Positions 19,365 through 28,747 of a DNA stretch of 64,000 nt are shown here, piece by piece. Under the pieces are notes generated by a model. The model did no database searches. It was given only the letters and a program-made list of their open reading frames with translations, and was not told the origin of the DNA. Where the stretch lies: NCBI GenBank assembly GCA_026225395.1, contig JAMFSR010000007.1, forward strand, positions 62,001-126,000, in the 5' to 3' direction. The stretch's first letter is position 1. Each line of letters begins with the position of its first letter. This stretch comes from Granulicella sapmiensis. Its GTDB lineage: Bacteria > Acidobacteriota > Terriglobia > Terriglobales > Acidobacteriaceae. The position numbers and the translations under genes were made by a program.

Positions 19365-20066
19365 TCAATCAGCCTTGAACACGCCACAATCTTCCAATAC
19401 CCGTAAACGTTCTTCGAGTGATCTTACTAACTCTTCAAGCCCTTCTACTCTCTCCACTAGCGCCCCAGAACCGGGTGCCCCCGATCCGGGGTCCCCGACG
19501 GGCGTTCTTTGCCCGTTGGGGTGGGGTCTCTCGCCTTTGGAGATCGGGGTTTCCGCACCAGCAAAACTCCCCGCCTCCACCACCCCACTCAACAAATGCA
19601 TCCACCTCGCCTCCCGCGACCCCGGCACCCTCGCCATCAAAACCGTCAACGGCTCTTCCCGCGCCGCCAATCTTTCCAGCGTAGACACCACCGCCGCGTT
19701 GTCATCGAACGAATACATTCTCTCCGCCCGAGCCCGCAACTCCGCCGGCGTCTGCGGCCCGCGCAATAGCAGCAGACAAACCACCGCTACCTCATCCCGC
19801 CGCAAATTCAGCACATCCCGCATCCGGTGCTCAAACTTCGACACCCTCGCCGATGCATCCGTCCTCACCAGCCCCGCATTCGACAGCTCAAACAAAGCCG
19901 TCCGCACATCCGCCTCACCAAGCTCCATCACCGGCTCTCGGCTCGACTTCTGATTGCACGCATTCAAGGTAGCGTTCAACGACAGCGGATAGTACTCCGG
20001 CGTCGTAATCTCTTTCTCCATCAGCGCACCAACTACCCGCGCCTCAACCACACTCAACTGAACCAT
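19365..20066 (-). CDS. YceH-family (DUF480) protein
   Basis: Residues 1-165 match the YceH fold of two winged-helix domains (SVVEARVVGALMEKE..., TPEYYPLSLNATLNACNQKS, LLLRGPQTPAELR). The function in bacteria is not established. The tail is unusual. Residues about 171-203 are Pro/Gly-rich and are encoded by dispersed repeat DNA, after which a coiled-coil-like end (VEGLEELVRSLEERLRVLE) resumes. TAGCAT lies six nt before the ATG, so the mRNA may be leaderless. It is 35 nt upstream of the M16 gene and probably cotranscribed with it. Confidence 0.85.
   Translation of the reverse strand: MVQLSVVEARVVGALMEKEITTPEYYPLSLNATLNACNQKSSREPVMELGEADVRTALFELSNAGLVRTDASARVSKFEHRMRDVLNLRRDEVAVVCLLLLRGPQTPAELRARAERMYSFDDNAAVVSTLERLAAREEPLTVLMARVPGSREARWMHLLSGVVEAGSFAGAETPISKGERPHPNGQRTPVGDPGSGAPGSGALVERVEGLEELVRSLEERLRVLEDCGVFKAD
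19527..19554 (-). repeat. 28-bp CCAAAGGCGAGAGA repeat inside yceH
   Basis: On the minus strand it runs from GGAAACCCCGAT to CCAAAGGCGAGAGA and matches 60022-60049 at 25 of 28 positions. It is followed by further G/C-rich palindromic sequence, all in frame with yceH. Confidence 0.8.
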
Positions 20067-20105
20067 GACACCATGCTACTGCTATCGGTATCGCCAAACT
20101 ACTCG

Positions 20106-20870
20106 TCAATGCGCCGTCTTCAAATAAGCAATCAAATCACGCCGCTCCTCGGCCTTCGCCACACTGAAACTCATATTGTTCTGCGGCACAACCATATCCG
20201 GATCGCTCAACCAGCGCTCCAGCGTAGCCTCGTCCCACGTCAACCCGGAGTTTTTCAACGCAGCCGAGTAGCCAAAGCCAGCCACGCCACCTGCTTTTCG
20301 TCCATACACTCCAGCCAGTCGCGGCCCTTCACGATCAGCCTCCATGGCGTGGCAACCCATGCATCGCTTCTGGAATACCGCCTTGCCGCGGGTCGCATCA
20401 CCAACCCCGTCGACACTCGCCTCACCGGCACCACTCTTCGTCAACGCAGAGAGCGAAACAACATCCATCGGCGTCAGCTTCGCTCTCCAATGCAGCGCAA
20501 GATACTGCAGCGGAGGCATCTCACCCCGCTTTGCCTCGCTGACAATCTTCGCCATCCACACATCGCGAACCTCTGGCGGCGTCGTTTCCCAATGCGATAA
20601 ATTCATCTTCTTCCGGGCTTCCACAATGTCGCGCTCCATCAGCCACGAACCCGGTGCAACATGCGAATACATAGGCCATCGCGTCTCGCTCGAATGACAA
20701 TCGGCACACTTACCTACCAGCACAGCCTTGGCAGATGCAGGAATATCCGCACCCTGCAGCAGCGTGTCGAGCCCCTTCGCGGACTCGACACGAGGGTCAC
20801 CATACGGATGTACGAAGGAAAGCGCGCCGACAACGCAAGCCAGGACGAAAACTACAACAACCCCTTTCAT
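20106..20870 (-). CDS. Di-heme cytochrome c-type protein
   Basis: The 254-residue protein starts with a signal peptide or anchor (MKGVVVVFVLACVVGALSF). It has two CxxCH heme sites: CADCH in an N-terminal heme-binding domain, and CMGCH in a C-terminal class-I-like cytochrome domain. NNMSF near the end supplies a likely Met ligand. It should act in periplasmic electron transfer. The ATG at 20870 overlaps the stop codon of the upstream phosphoesterase (ATGA), so the two are translationally coupled. An in-frame extension upstream of this ATG overlaps that gene and was not used. Confidence 0.85.
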   Translation of the reverse strand: MKGVVVVFVLACVVGALSFVHPYGDPRVESAKGLDTLLQGADIPASAKAVLVGKCADCHSSETRWPMYSHVAPGSWLMERDIVEARKKMNLSHWETTPPEVRDVWMAKIVSEAKRGEMPPLQYLALHWRAKLTPMDVVSLSALTKSGAGEASVDGVGDATRGKAVFQKRCMGCHAMEADREGPRLAGVYGRKAGGVAGFGYSAALKNSGLTWDEATLERWLSDPDMVVPQNNMSFSVAKAEERRDLIAYLKTAH

Positions 20871-21862
20871 GCACCCTCCGCCAGCGTGTGGTCCACAACC
20901 GCCAGATGATGGCTCCCGCGCACAACGTTTACGTTGGTGACTCCAATCACGCTCTGCAGCTTGCCCGCAGGCACAACCATCGGCCCGGGATTCGGCGCAC
21001 TTCCCGGGGCAGGCTGCGGAAACGCAGTCGAAGCCGCGGTATGAAACGCTACATTGCCTTCCACCTTCTGCACTACCTGATGAATGTGCCCATTCAACAC
21101 CGTCACAGATCCAAACCGCTTCAGCAGCGTCAGCGCCTGCGCTCCATCCGCCGTTCCCCAACCCCACTTCTCATAAACCATCCACAGCGGAATATGCGCG
21201 AACACAACAATCGGCGTCGATGCACTCAATCCAGCAAGATCACTCTTCAACCATGCAAGCTGCTCCGCTCCAAGGTTTCCCATCGCGTCCATTTGCAGGC
21301 AGTTATTCAATCCAACGAAATGCACGCCCTTGTGGTTGTAGCTGTACCATCCGTTCCCGATCGTGCCCTTTCCAAAGCGTTTCTTGTACTCCACACCGTC
21401 ATCCGTGAAATCGTGCTCACCGGGAACATAGAACACATCGCCCTTGAAGCCCTTGATGACCTGCGCCGCTGTATCAAACTCCGCCACCTTGGAGTTCTGC
21501 GTAATGTCGCCCGTATGAATCAGAAAGTCAGGCGCTTTCATGCCGGCAGGAATGACGCTCGCTCTCGTGATCGCCTTGCCCAGCGTCCCAGTCACATCCG
21601 GATTGGCACCCTTGTTGAACCCGATATGGCTATCGCTGATCTGTACGAACGAAAAATCCTGAGCTTTCCCTGCTGCACCGGCCACTCCGTGTCCTGTCTG
21701 CGCAAACAGCTTTGATGTCGGCACACCGCCCGCCATCGTCCAAAGCAGGCCCGTGCCGGCCCACGCCATACATCCCAGAAAATTACGGCGATCGATACCA
21801 TCGCCCGCACTTGCTGCACTCTGCGCTTCCTCGACTACTTCATCTCGCTTGAACCGGTTCAT
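20867..21862 (-). CDS. Tat-exported metallophosphoesterase
   Basis: The 331-residue protein has a twin-arginine signal (DRRNFLGCMAWAGTG, about residues 24-38). The calcineurin-like motifs come in order: SDSHIG, HTGDIT, PGEHD, FAHIPLW and NGHIHQ, which bind two metals. The folded enzyme should act in the periplasm; its substrate is unknown. It is coupled to the cytochrome gene and divergent from an ECF sigma factor gene. Confidence 0.9.
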   Translation of the reverse strand: MNRFKRDEVVEEAQSAASAGDGIDRRNFLGCMAWAGTGLLWTMAGGVPTSKLFAQTGHGVAGAAGKAQDFSFVQISDSHIGFNKGANPDVTGTLGKAITRASVIPAGMKAPDFLIHTGDITQNSKVAEFDTAAQVIKGFKGDVFYVPGEHDFTDDGVEYKKRFGKGTIGNGWYSYNHKGVHFVGLNNCLQMDAMGNLGAEQLAWLKSDLAGLSASTPIVVFAHIPLWMVYEKWGWGTADGAQALTLLKRFGSVTVLNGHIHQVVQKVEGNVAFHTAASTAFPQPAPGSAPNPGPMVVPAGKLQSVIGVTNVNVVRGSHHLAVVDHTLAEGA

Positions 21863-21899
21863 CTCTTTGCTCCGTCGTTTTGTTTGCCCTGCATCCCTA

Positions 21900-21970
21900 C
21901 AAACAGACGAATGAGAGATTTATTCCCCCTCGGTAAAATCATTGGAATAAAACTTGGGGAAATTCGTTTA
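21900..21970. promoter_or_regulatory. Divergent ECF-type promoter pair
   Basis: An 8-bp inverted repeat TTTATTCC/GGAATAAA (21919-21926 and 21944-21951, 17 nt apart) places the same GGAATA box facing outward on both strands. Fifteen nt downstream of each lies a similar hexamer: CGTTTA on plus (21965-21970) and TGTTTG on minus (21905-21900). This has the -35/-10 layout of ECF sigma promoters and suggests that the sigma factor serves both itself and the phosphoesterase operon. Confidence 0.5.
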
Positions 21971-21978
21971 CGTTAAAG

Positions 21979-22566
21979 ATGAACTTCACCCGCACCATTG
22001 AGGCACTCGGCACGATGCCGTCTTTTAACACCGACGCAACTCTTCAGAGTGCTGCTTCCTTTGAACAACTCGCGCTTCCGCTCCTACCGTCGCTCTACAG
22101 TCACGCCTTCTGGCTGAGCCGCAACCACGCAGAAGCGGAAGATCTCGTACAAGAGACCATCTCCAAATCTCTCCGTGCATTCGACACCTTCGAACCCGGA
22201 ACCAACTTCAAAGCATGGGCCTTTCGTATCCTTCGCAACACCTTCCTCACCTCGCGCACCGGCATTGCCGCTACGAACACCATCTTCCTTGAAGATCATC
22301 CCGAACTCATCGAAACGACGGACGCCGGCCTCACACCCGAAGACCATCTGCTCTCGCTGAGCGATCAAGCCGCCGTGCACGATGCTCTCGACAAACTTCA
22401 GGCGCCACTTCGCGAAGTTCTTCTCCTCTGCGATGTCGAAGAGCTGAAGTACAAGGAAATCGCCATGGTCCTCAACGTTCCCATCGGCACCGTCATGTCA
22501 CGCATCTCACGTGCCCGCCGCGCACTCCATCAGCTTCTGCAACCGCAACTCCGGAAGTCTCTATGA
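21979..22566 (+). CDS. ECF-type RNA polymerase sigma factor
   Basis: The 195-residue protein has sigma region 2 (AEDLVQETISKSLRAFDTFEPGTNFKAW split across residues 50-75) and region 4 (KEIAMVLNVPIGTVMSRISRARRAL). It overlaps the next gene by ATGA, and that gene is its likely anti-sigma. A start at 22015 (MPSFNTD) is also possible. It would leave a normal leader if the ECF-type promoter at 21944-21970 is real, whereas the start at 21979 would be leaderless. Confidence 0.92.
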   Translation: MNFTRTIEALGTMPSFNTDATLQSAASFEQLALPLLPSLYSHAFWLSRNHAEAEDLVQETISKSLRAFDTFEPGTNFKAWAFRILRNTFLTSRTGIAATNTIFLEDHPELIETTDAGLTPEDHLLSLSDQAAVHDALDKLQAPLREVLLLCDVEELKYKEIAMVLNVPIGTVMSRISRARRALHQLLQPQLRKSL

Positions 22567-23348
22567 CGCCAACAACCTCACCCGATACCCATCTGCCATC
22601 GCAGCAACTGCACGCCTTTATCGACGGCGAGCTTTCCTCCAGCGACACGCAGGCCGTGCAACAGCACCTTGAGTCCTGCCATAGTTGCGGCCTCCGCGTG
22701 ATCTCTGCCATGCAACTCAAAGCGGCCACCGCTCGCGCAGCGCAACGCTTCACAGCATCACCGGAAACTCTCGCCCGCCTCACCGCGTACCTTCACACAC
22801 AATCGACCGAACAGAAGCAGCCCACTCCGATCCGCCCACGCACATTCCACATGCTTCCTGTGTGGTCGGCGATCGCGGCCATGATCGTTCTCACAGCTTC
22901 ATTTGTTTTCTGGAATCAGAACCACCAAACGAACACACTGACCGCAGAGCTTCTCGACCAGCATCTTGCAACGCTCTCGAGCGGAGCAGCACCGCAGGTC
23001 ATTTCTACGGATCGTCATACAGTGAAGCCGTGGTTCCAGGGCCGCCTTCCCTTCAGCTTCAATCTCCCTGAACCCGGCGCGCTCCCGCCCGACACCACGC
23101 TTCAAGGCGCCGACCTGGTTTATCTCAAAAATCGTCCGGCGGCGTTGCTGCTCTTCACCATTCACAAGCATCAGGTTTCCGTCTTTCTTACTCAGAAGTC
23201 GGAGCTTTTTACGCTCAACCCAAAGACAACGCACTCCGGCTTCAATGTGCATTCCGCCACCACACCGGAACTCAACCTGACCGCCGTAAGTGACGTAAAC
23301 CCGGCAGAACTGGATGCTCTTGTAGCCAGCCTGGTCAAAGTGCAGTAA
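22563..23348 (+). CDS. Anti-sigma factor with zinc-finger motif
   Basis: The 261-residue protein has an N-terminal cytoplasmic domain with the ZAS motif H-x3-C-x2-C (HLESCHSC). A single membrane helix follows ([20 protein letters not shown], about residues 98-117), then a periplasmic part of about 140 residues with no recognised domain. By family it holds the coupled sigma factor at the membrane until a signal releases it. No other gene follows closely. Confidence 0.88.
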   Translation: MTPTTSPDTHLPSQQLHAFIDGELSSSDTQAVQQHLESCHSCGLRVISAMQLKAATARAAQRFTASPETLARLTAYLHTQSTEQKQPTPIRPRTFHMLPVWSAIAAMIVLTASFVFWNQNHQTNTLTAELLDQHLATLSSGAAPQVISTDRHTVKPWFQGRLPFSFNLPEPGALPPDTTLQGADLVYLKNRPAALLLFTIHKHQVSVFLTQKSELFTLNPKTTHSGFNVHSATTPELNLTAVSDVNPAELDALVASLVKVQ

Positions 23349-23425
23349 AAGAACCGCGTTCGCAACCCGTCCAGCGGCTCAAAATCTCGATTTCGCCCAT
23401 CGAAGCCACTAGAATCAATAGAGCG

Positions 23426-25738
23426 ATGGCAGCAAACGAACAAATCGGGACACCGCACTTCTCAGAGACCTTCGACGTCCTCATCGTCGGCGCCGGACAC
23501 GCCGGCTGCGAAGCCGCAGCCGCCTCCGCGCGCATGGGCCTCCGCACCGCCCTGTTCACCCTCAACCTCGACCTCATCGCGCAGATGTCCTGCAACCCGG
23601 CAATAGGCGGTGTAGCCAAAGGCCACCTGGTCCGCGAAGTCGACGCCCTCGGCGGCATCATGGGCGAAGTAGCCGACTCCTGCGGCATCCAGTTCCGCCT
23701 CCTCAACACCTCCCGCGGCCCCGCCGTCTGGAGCCCCCGCGCCCAGTGCGACAAAGCTCTCTACCGCACCAAAATGCGCGAAAAGCTAGAGTCCATCCCC
23801 AACCTCTTCATCAAGCAAGCCGAAGTCATCGACTTGGTCATCGAAGACAATCGCATCACCGGCGTCCTCCTCCGCGACGGAAGAAAGATCGCCGCCAAAT
23901 CCACCATTGTCACCACCGGCACCTTCCTCAACGGCCTCATCCATTGCGGAGAGCAGCAATACACCGCCGGCCGCTCCGGCGAACCCGCCAGCGTCCTCTT
24001 AGGCGAATCCCTCAAGCGCCTAGGCCTCCGCGAAACCCGCTTAAAGACCGGCACTCCCCCACGCCTCGACGGCCGAACCATCGACTGGTCCCGCTTCGAA
24101 GAACAACCCGGCGACTCCGACCCCACCCCATTCAGCTTCCGCACCCTCCAAACCCTTACAGATTTGTCATCTCGACCGGAGCGCAGCGGAGTGGAGAGAC
24201 CTGTAGGCGAACCGGTCACGGATGCCAAAGGCGCCACCACCGACGCCCAAGCCACCCCTCCATCCTCTACGCTCTATCCTCTACACTCTGCTTCTTGGAC
24301 ACCACCCCTCCGCCAGATCTCCTGCCACATCGCCACAACCACCCCGGAAACATTGGCCCTCATCAAAGCCAACGCCCACCGCAGTCCCATGTACACCGGC
24401 CAGATCGAAGGCATCGGCCCCCGCTACTGCCCCTCCATCGAAGACAAGATCGTCCGCTTCCCCGACAAAACCTCCCACCAGTTCTTCCTCGAGCCCGAAG
24501 GCCTCAACACCCACGAGGTCTACATCAACGGCATGAGCACCTCGCTCCCGCAGGAAGTCCAGTCGGCCATGGTCCACTCGATCCCCGGCCTCGAAAATGC
24601 CGAGATGCTCCGCCCCGGCTACGCCATCGAGTACGACGCCATCGACCCCACCGAGCTCGACCGCACCCTCCGCGTCAAAAAATTCACCGGCCTCTACCTC
24701 GCCGGCCAGATCAACGGAACCTCCGGCTACGAAGAAGCCGCCTGCCAGGGCCTCATCGCCGGCATCAACGCCGCCCTCTTCGCTCGACACATATCGGGTG
24801 CCCCATCTTCGCCGACGGTCTTATCGTCGGCTAAGGTGGGTTCGCAGGATGCCCGGGTTCCCACCCCAGAAGCCCAATCCCTTCTCCCTGCCTCCTTCAC
24901 CCTCGACCGCACCGAAGCCTACACCGGCATCCTCATCGACGACCTCATCTCCAAAGGCACCGACGAGCCCTACCGCATGTTCACCTCCCGCGCCGAGTTC
25001 CGCCTACACCTCCGCATCGACAACGCCGACGCCCGCCTCACCCCCCACGGCCGCCGCCTCGGCCTCATCGACGACACCGCCTGGGCCGCCTTCGAAGCCA
25101 AACAACTCCGCCTCGCCGCCTTCACCCATCTCCTCGAAACCACCCGCCTCAACGACACCGACCTAACCACCCTCACCTCACCCCAAAATTGTCATCTCGA
25201 CCGGAGCGCGCAGCGCGTAGTGGAGAGACCTGCTTCACCCGTGGCGGCACAACCTCAAAAAGGCGACCTCTTCGCCCAGCTCCTCAAGCGCCCCGAAACC
25301 ACCATCGAGCACCTAATCCCCGCCCTCATCCCCCGCCTCACCGCCGAAGCCTTCGCTCCATGGCGCACTGCCCTCACCGCCGCCAACCCTAATCCCTATT
25401 CCCTAATCCCTAATCCCTGCCGTATCCCCGCCTGGGTCCGCAACGAGCTCAAGACCGTAGAGACCTCCATCAAATTCGCCGGCTACCTCGCCCAGCAGCA
25501 GCGCTCTATGGACCGCCTCCGCAAGGACGAGTCCCGCGAAATCCCCAGCTGGTTCAACTACGCCGCCTGCTCCGGCCTCTCCCGCGAAATGGTCGAAAAG
25601 CTCACCAAAATCCGCCCCTCCACCCTCGGCCAGGCCAGCCGCATGCAAGGCGTCACCCCCGCCGCCGTCGCGCTCATCCACACCTTTCTCGAAATTCAGG
25701 CCCGCACCCACACCCAGCAGCAAGCCCGCATCGCATGA
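23426..25738 (+). CDS. mnmG: tRNA uridine-34 5-carboxymethylaminomethyl enzyme MnmG (GidA)
   Basis: FAD enzyme that with MnmE modifies wobble uridine. The Rossmann motif [18 protein letters not shown] lies at residues 12-29, [22 protein letters not shown] follows in two blocks, and the helical MnmE/tRNA-binding C-terminal domain is present. It has 770 residues against about 620-630 in the family. The excess falls exactly where dispersed repeats enter the frame: residues about 247-259, 281-290, 457-480, 588-602 and 654-664. The frame is kept throughout, so it is probably functional. The start has no ribosome binding site; ACTAGAAT lies just upstream. MnmE is not in the window. Confidence 0.95.
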   Translation: MAANEQIGTPHFSETFDVLIVGAGHAGCEAAAASARMGLRTALFTLNLDLIAQMSCNPAIGGVAKGHLVREVDALGGIMGEVADSCGIQFRLLNTSRGPAVWSPRAQCDKALYRTKMREKLESIPNLFIKQAEVIDLVIEDNRITGVLLRDGRKIAAKSTIVTTGTFLNGLIHCGEQQYTAGRSGEPASVLLGESLKRLGLRETRLKTGTPPRLDGRTIDWSRFEEQPGDSDPTPFSFRTLQTLTDLSSRPERSGVERPVGEPVTDAKGATTDAQATPPSSTLYPLHSASWTPPLRQISCHIATTTPETLALIKANAHRSPMYTGQIEGIGPRYCPSIEDKIVRFPDKTSHQFFLEPEGLNTHEVYINGMSTSLPQEVQSAMVHSIPGLENAEMLRPGYAIEYDAIDPTELDRTLRVKKFTGLYLAGQINGTSGYEEAACQGLIAGINAALFARHISGAPSSPTVLSSAKVGSQDARVPTPEAQSLLPASFTLDRTEAYTGILIDDLISKGTDEPYRMFTSRAEFRLHLRIDNADARLTPHGRRLGLIDDTAWAAFEAKQLRLAAFTHLLETTRLNDTDLTTLTSPQNCHLDRSAQRVVERPASPVAAQPQKGDLFAQLLKRPETTIEHLIPALIPRLTAEAFAPWRTALTAANPNPYSLIPNPCRIPAWVRNELKTVETSIKFAGYLAQQQRSMDRLRKDESREIPSWFNYAACSGLSREMVEKLTKIRPSTLGQASRMQGVTPAAVALIHTFLEIQARTHTQQQARIA
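24164..24201 (+). repeat. 38-bp TTGTCATCTCGACC repeat, copy 2 (in mnmG)
   Basis: Starts TTGTCATCTCGACCG and ends GTGGAGAGACC. It is in frame, coding for [13 protein letters not shown], the same frame as copy 1 in the glycosyltransferase gene. Confidence 0.85.
24263..24290 (+). repeat. Four 7-bp units inside mnmG
   Basis: TCCTCTA, CGCTCTA, TCCTCTA, CACTCTG in register; translated as part of [11 protein letters not shown]. It is the same unit family as the arrays around 47.5-47.6 kb. Confidence 0.75.
24796..24866 (+). repeat. Palindromic element inside mnmG
   Basis: A perfect stem GCCGACG/CGTCGGC (24811-24817 with 24825-24831) extends outward with the imperfect pair CCCATCTTC / AAGGTGGG. GGGTGCCC and GATGCCCGGG flank it. 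It is translated in frame as part of [20 protein letters not shown]. Confidence 0.65.
25189..25230 (+). repeat. TTGTCATCTCGACC repeat, copy 3 (in mnmG, variant)
   Basis: 42 bp, four longer than the other copies, with CGCGCAGCGCGTAG in the middle. It enters in a different frame (CHLDRSAQR) and leaves as VVERP, so the total insertion still keeps the mnmG frame. Confidence 0.8.
25387..25414 (+). repeat. Four CCCTAAT-type 7-bp units inside mnmG
   Basis: CCCTAAT, CCCTATT, CCCTAAT, CCCTAAT in register, translated as NPYSLIPNP just before the C-terminal helical domain continues. Confidence 0.8.
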
Positions 25739-25829
25739 GCATTCCCAGCGGCGACAGGTACCCGGCGCAGGAGTTATAGTTTCTCCGACGCGTTCGCCTG
25801 ATTTCACCGGCATCGAGGGTATCTCACCT

Positions 25830-27410
25830 ATGAATTTCTCCAGACGACAAGCCCTCCAACTCCTCGCCGGCGCCACCCCCGCGCTCGCCCTGCCCAAAGT
25901 CTTCGCCCAATCCATTGCCCAGCCGGGCTTCAACGTCACCCCCGGCGCTTTCACCGGCACCCGCGACTCCCTCAAGTCCTACGCCATCCCTGACTGGTTT
26001 GCCGACGCCAAGTTCGGCATCTGGTCCCACTGGGGTCCACAGTCCGCCGTCGGCGACGGCGACTGGTACGCCCGCAACATGTACATCGAAGGCACCCCGC
26101 AGTACGACTATCACCTCAAGCGCTTCGGCCCGCAGTCCAAAGTCGGCTACAAAGACCTCATCCATCTCTACACCGCCGACCAGTGGGACCCCGAGCACCT
26201 TATGGATCTCTACCAGAAGGCTGGCGCTAAATACTTCTTCTCCATGGGAGTCCACCACGACAACTACGATCTGTGGAACTCCAAATACCAGCCCCGCTGG
26301 AACGCCGTCTCCTCTGGCCCGCGCAAAGACATCGTCGGCCTATGGGCTTCCGCCGCCCGCAAACGCGGCCTCCGCTTCGGCGTCTCCGAGCACCTCTCCA
26401 ACTCCTTCGACTGGTTCGCCTCCGCACATCTCGCCGACACCAAGGGCCCCTACGCCAACATCCCCTACGATGGCCAGGACCCCGCCTTCGCCGACCTCTA
26501 CCACGACTACGCCGCCCAGCCCGCCGGCTACGCCTCCCGCTTCGTCGCCAATTCCCACCTCGGCATGTCCCGCGAAGCCCCCGATTGGTGGAAGCTCCAG
26601 TACTTCAACCGCGTCAAAGATCTCATCGACCAGCACCAGCCCGACCTTCTCTACACCGACGGCGGAATCCCCTTCGAGCAGTACGGCCTCGGCACCGTCG
26701 CCGAAGTCTACAACGCCGCCGCCCGCAACCTTCGCGACCATACCGAAGGCGTCTACTTCAGCAAGAGCGTCGAAGACTGCGCCATCGGCACCTGCATCCT
26801 CGATCGCGAGCGCGGCGTCTCGCAGGAGATATGGCCCGCGCCCTGGCAGACCGACACCTGCATCGGCCAGTGGCACTACAACGTCGGCGAAACCTACAAG
26901 ACCCCCAAGAAGGTCATCGACCTCCTCGTCGACATCGTCAGCAAGAACGGCAACCTGCTCCTCAACATTCCACTCCCCGCTTCCGGCCTGCCTGACGACC
27001 GCGAACTCGCCGTCCTCGCCGGCATCACCCAGTGGATGTCCATCAACGGCGAAGGCATCTATGCCACCCGTCCCTGGAAGATCAACGGCGAAGGCCCCTC
27101 CATGCAAGTCAAAGTTGCCCAAGCCGGCTTCAACGAAGGAAAACAACCCGACCTCGGCCCCGCCGACATCCGCTTCACGACCAAAGGCAGGAGCCTCTAC
27201 GCCTTCGTTCAGGGCTGGCCCACACAGTCCGAGCTCATTATCCAGTCCCTGGCCACCAACAGCCCCGGCAAAGCCCTCGACGTCCGCCTCCTCGGTCGCG
27301 ACGAGCCTTTGAAATTCACCCAGGACACCACCGGCCTCCGCGTCACCTTCCCCACCACCAAGCCCCCCGCCGCCGACATCGGCGTCACCCTCCGCATCAA
27401 CTTCATCTAA
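25830..27410 (+). CDS. Tat-exported alpha-L-fucosidase (GH29)
   Basis: Removes alpha-linked L-fucose from glycans. The 526-residue protein has a twin-arginine signal (FSRRQALQLLAGATPALALP). The GH29 barrel follows: WFADAKFGIWSHWGPQSA, GAKYFFSMGVHHDNYDLWNS, and the nucleophile Asp277 in LLYTDGG. The barrel ends with VSKNGNLLLNIPL and a C-terminal beta-sandwich follows. It should be periplasmic or surface-exposed and may work with the TonB-dependent receptors of such genomes in glycan use, though none is adjacent. A TATAGT box lies about 50 nt upstream of the ATG. Confidence 0.9.
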   Translation: MNFSRRQALQLLAGATPALALPKVFAQSIAQPGFNVTPGAFTGTRDSLKSYAIPDWFADAKFGIWSHWGPQSAVGDGDWYARNMYIEGTPQYDYHLKRFGPQSKVGYKDLIHLYTADQWDPEHLMDLYQKAGAKYFFSMGVHHDNYDLWNSKYQPRWNAVSSGPRKDIVGLWASAARKRGLRFGVSEHLSNSFDWFASAHLADTKGPYANIPYDGQDPAFADLYHDYAAQPAGYASRFVANSHLGMSREAPDWWKLQYFNRVKDLIDQHQPDLLYTDGGIPFEQYGLGTVAEVYNAAARNLRDHTEGVYFSKSVEDCAIGTCILDRERGVSQEIWPAPWQTDTCIGQWHYNVGETYKTPKKVIDLLVDIVSKNGNLLLNIPLPASGLPDDRELAVLAGITQWMSINGEGIYATRPWKINGEGPSMQVKVAQAGFNEGKQPDLGPADIRFTTKGRSLYAFVQGWPTQSELIIQSLATNSPGKALDVRLLGRDEPLKFTQDTTGLRVTFPTTKPPAADIGVTLRINFI

Positions 27411-27490
27411 CCCATCCCCCAATCCGGCCCACCCGCCCCAACACTTCAAGTAACCCTTTACCCCCTGTTAACCACCGTGGTTCCACCCAA

Positions 27491-27532
27491 CCCAATCCCC
27501 AATCCCCAATCCCCAATCCCCAATCCCCAACC
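27491..27532 (+). repeat. Six CCCAATC 7-bp units
   Basis: Five perfect CCCAATC units and one CCCAACC, 42 bp in register, between the fucosidase and the SPFH gene. Confidence 0.92.
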
Positions 27533-27579
27533 CGCGTCCCCTCGGTATATCCTTGCCTCACGCACTCCCGAGGCCACCC

Positions 27580-28590
27580 ATGCAAGCCGCTCCCGCCCTC
27601 CTGATCTTCCTCGCGATCATCGCGCTCTTCCTGCTCATCCTCATCGCCAAGACCTACTACCAGGTCCGCACCGCCACCGCCGGCATTGTCGAACGCTTCG
27701 GCAAGTTCGACCGCATCACCCGCCCCGGCCTCCACTTCCTCATCCCCTTCGCCGAGCGCGTTTACTTCGTCGACCTCCAAGTCAAACAAGCGCAGTTCTC
27801 CGTCGAAACCAAAACCCACGACAACGTCTTCGTCCAGATCCCCGTCAGCGTCCAGTACGCCGTCCTCGACGACAAAATCGCCGACGCCTTCTACAAGCTC
27901 TCCACCCCGCAAAAACAAATCGAGTCCTTCGTCTTCAACTCCATCCTCGGCCACGTCCCCAAGCTCACCCTCGACGAGACCTTCGAGCAGCAGTCCAGCA
28001 TCTCCATCGCCGTCAAGCAAGAGCTCGACGCCACCATGTCCGGCTTCGGCTTCAACATCCTCAACGCCCTCGTCACCGACATCATCCCCGACAGCAAAGT
28101 CAAAGACGCGATGAACGACATCAACGCCGCCCAACGCGCTCAGGTCGCCGCCCAGGCCCGCGGCGAAGCCGACAAGATCCTCAAGGTCAAACAGGCCGAA
28201 GCAGAAGCAGAATCAAAAGCCCTCCAGGGCAAAGGCATCGCCGCCGAGCGTCAGGCCATCATCGACGGTTTGTCGGCGTCTATCGAGCACTTCCAGCAAG
28301 GCGTCCCCGGAGCCTCCGCCGAAGACGTCATGGCCCTCGTCCTCCTCACCCAGTACTTCGACACCCTCCGCGACATCGGCACCCGCGGCGGCACCAACAC
28401 CCTCTTCCTGCCCAACTCCCCCGGCGCCGCCGGCGAGTTCCAATCCCAAATCCTCGCCGGCCTCCGCGGCGGCGTCCTCCCCACTCCCGGCCCCGACGCA
28501 CCCCGCCCCGTCCAACCCGCCCGCCCCCAAAATCCCCCAGCCCCACCCATCGGAACACCCGGCACCCCCAACCCCTTCACCACTGAGTAA
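27580..28590 (+). CDS. SPFH/Band 7 (stomatin-like) membrane protein
   Basis: The 336-residue protein has one N-terminal membrane helix (LLIFLAIIALFLLILIAKTYY) and a Band 7 domain with the typical start GIVERFGKFDRITRPGLHFLIPF. A coiled-coil-prone Ala/Glu region follows (KQAEAEAESKALQGKGIAAERQ), then a Pro-rich C-terminal tail. Such proteins form oligomeric membrane scaffolds. No NfeD gene is next to it. The ATG at 27580 with GAGG upstream is preferred over one nine codons earlier. Confidence 0.88.
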   Translation: MQAAPALLIFLAIIALFLLILIAKTYYQVRTATAGIVERFGKFDRITRPGLHFLIPFAERVYFVDLQVKQAQFSVETKTHDNVFVQIPVSVQYAVLDDKIADAFYKLSTPQKQIESFVFNSILGHVPKLTLDETFEQQSSISIAVKQELDATMSGFGFNILNALVTDIIPDSKVKDAMNDINAAQRAQVAAQARGEADKILKVKQAEAEAESKALQGKGIAAERQAIIDGLSASIEHFQQGVPGASAEDVMALVLLTQYFDTLRDIGTRGGTNTLFLPNSPGAAGEFQSQILAGLRGGVLPTPGPDAPRPVQPARPQNPPAPPIGTPGTPNPFTTE

Positions 28591-28747
28591 CCCAACACGA
28601 AGAACCCGCTGTCTCCTACTCACCCCAACCCCGGGTGGCCCAGAGTTTCTCAACAACTCCTGGACAATGCTGCACTGCGCCGATACGACTCGTGCTCCAA
28701 ACGGGCTATTTCGGCGAGGCGATGGTAAACTAACAAGAGCGCCTGAA

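Noticed and set aside
17296-19953. An 885-codon open frame on the plus strand
   Set aside because: It is antisense to the M16 peptidase and yceH, is extremely Arg/His/Pro-rich and has no domain; it is a codon-bias shadow.
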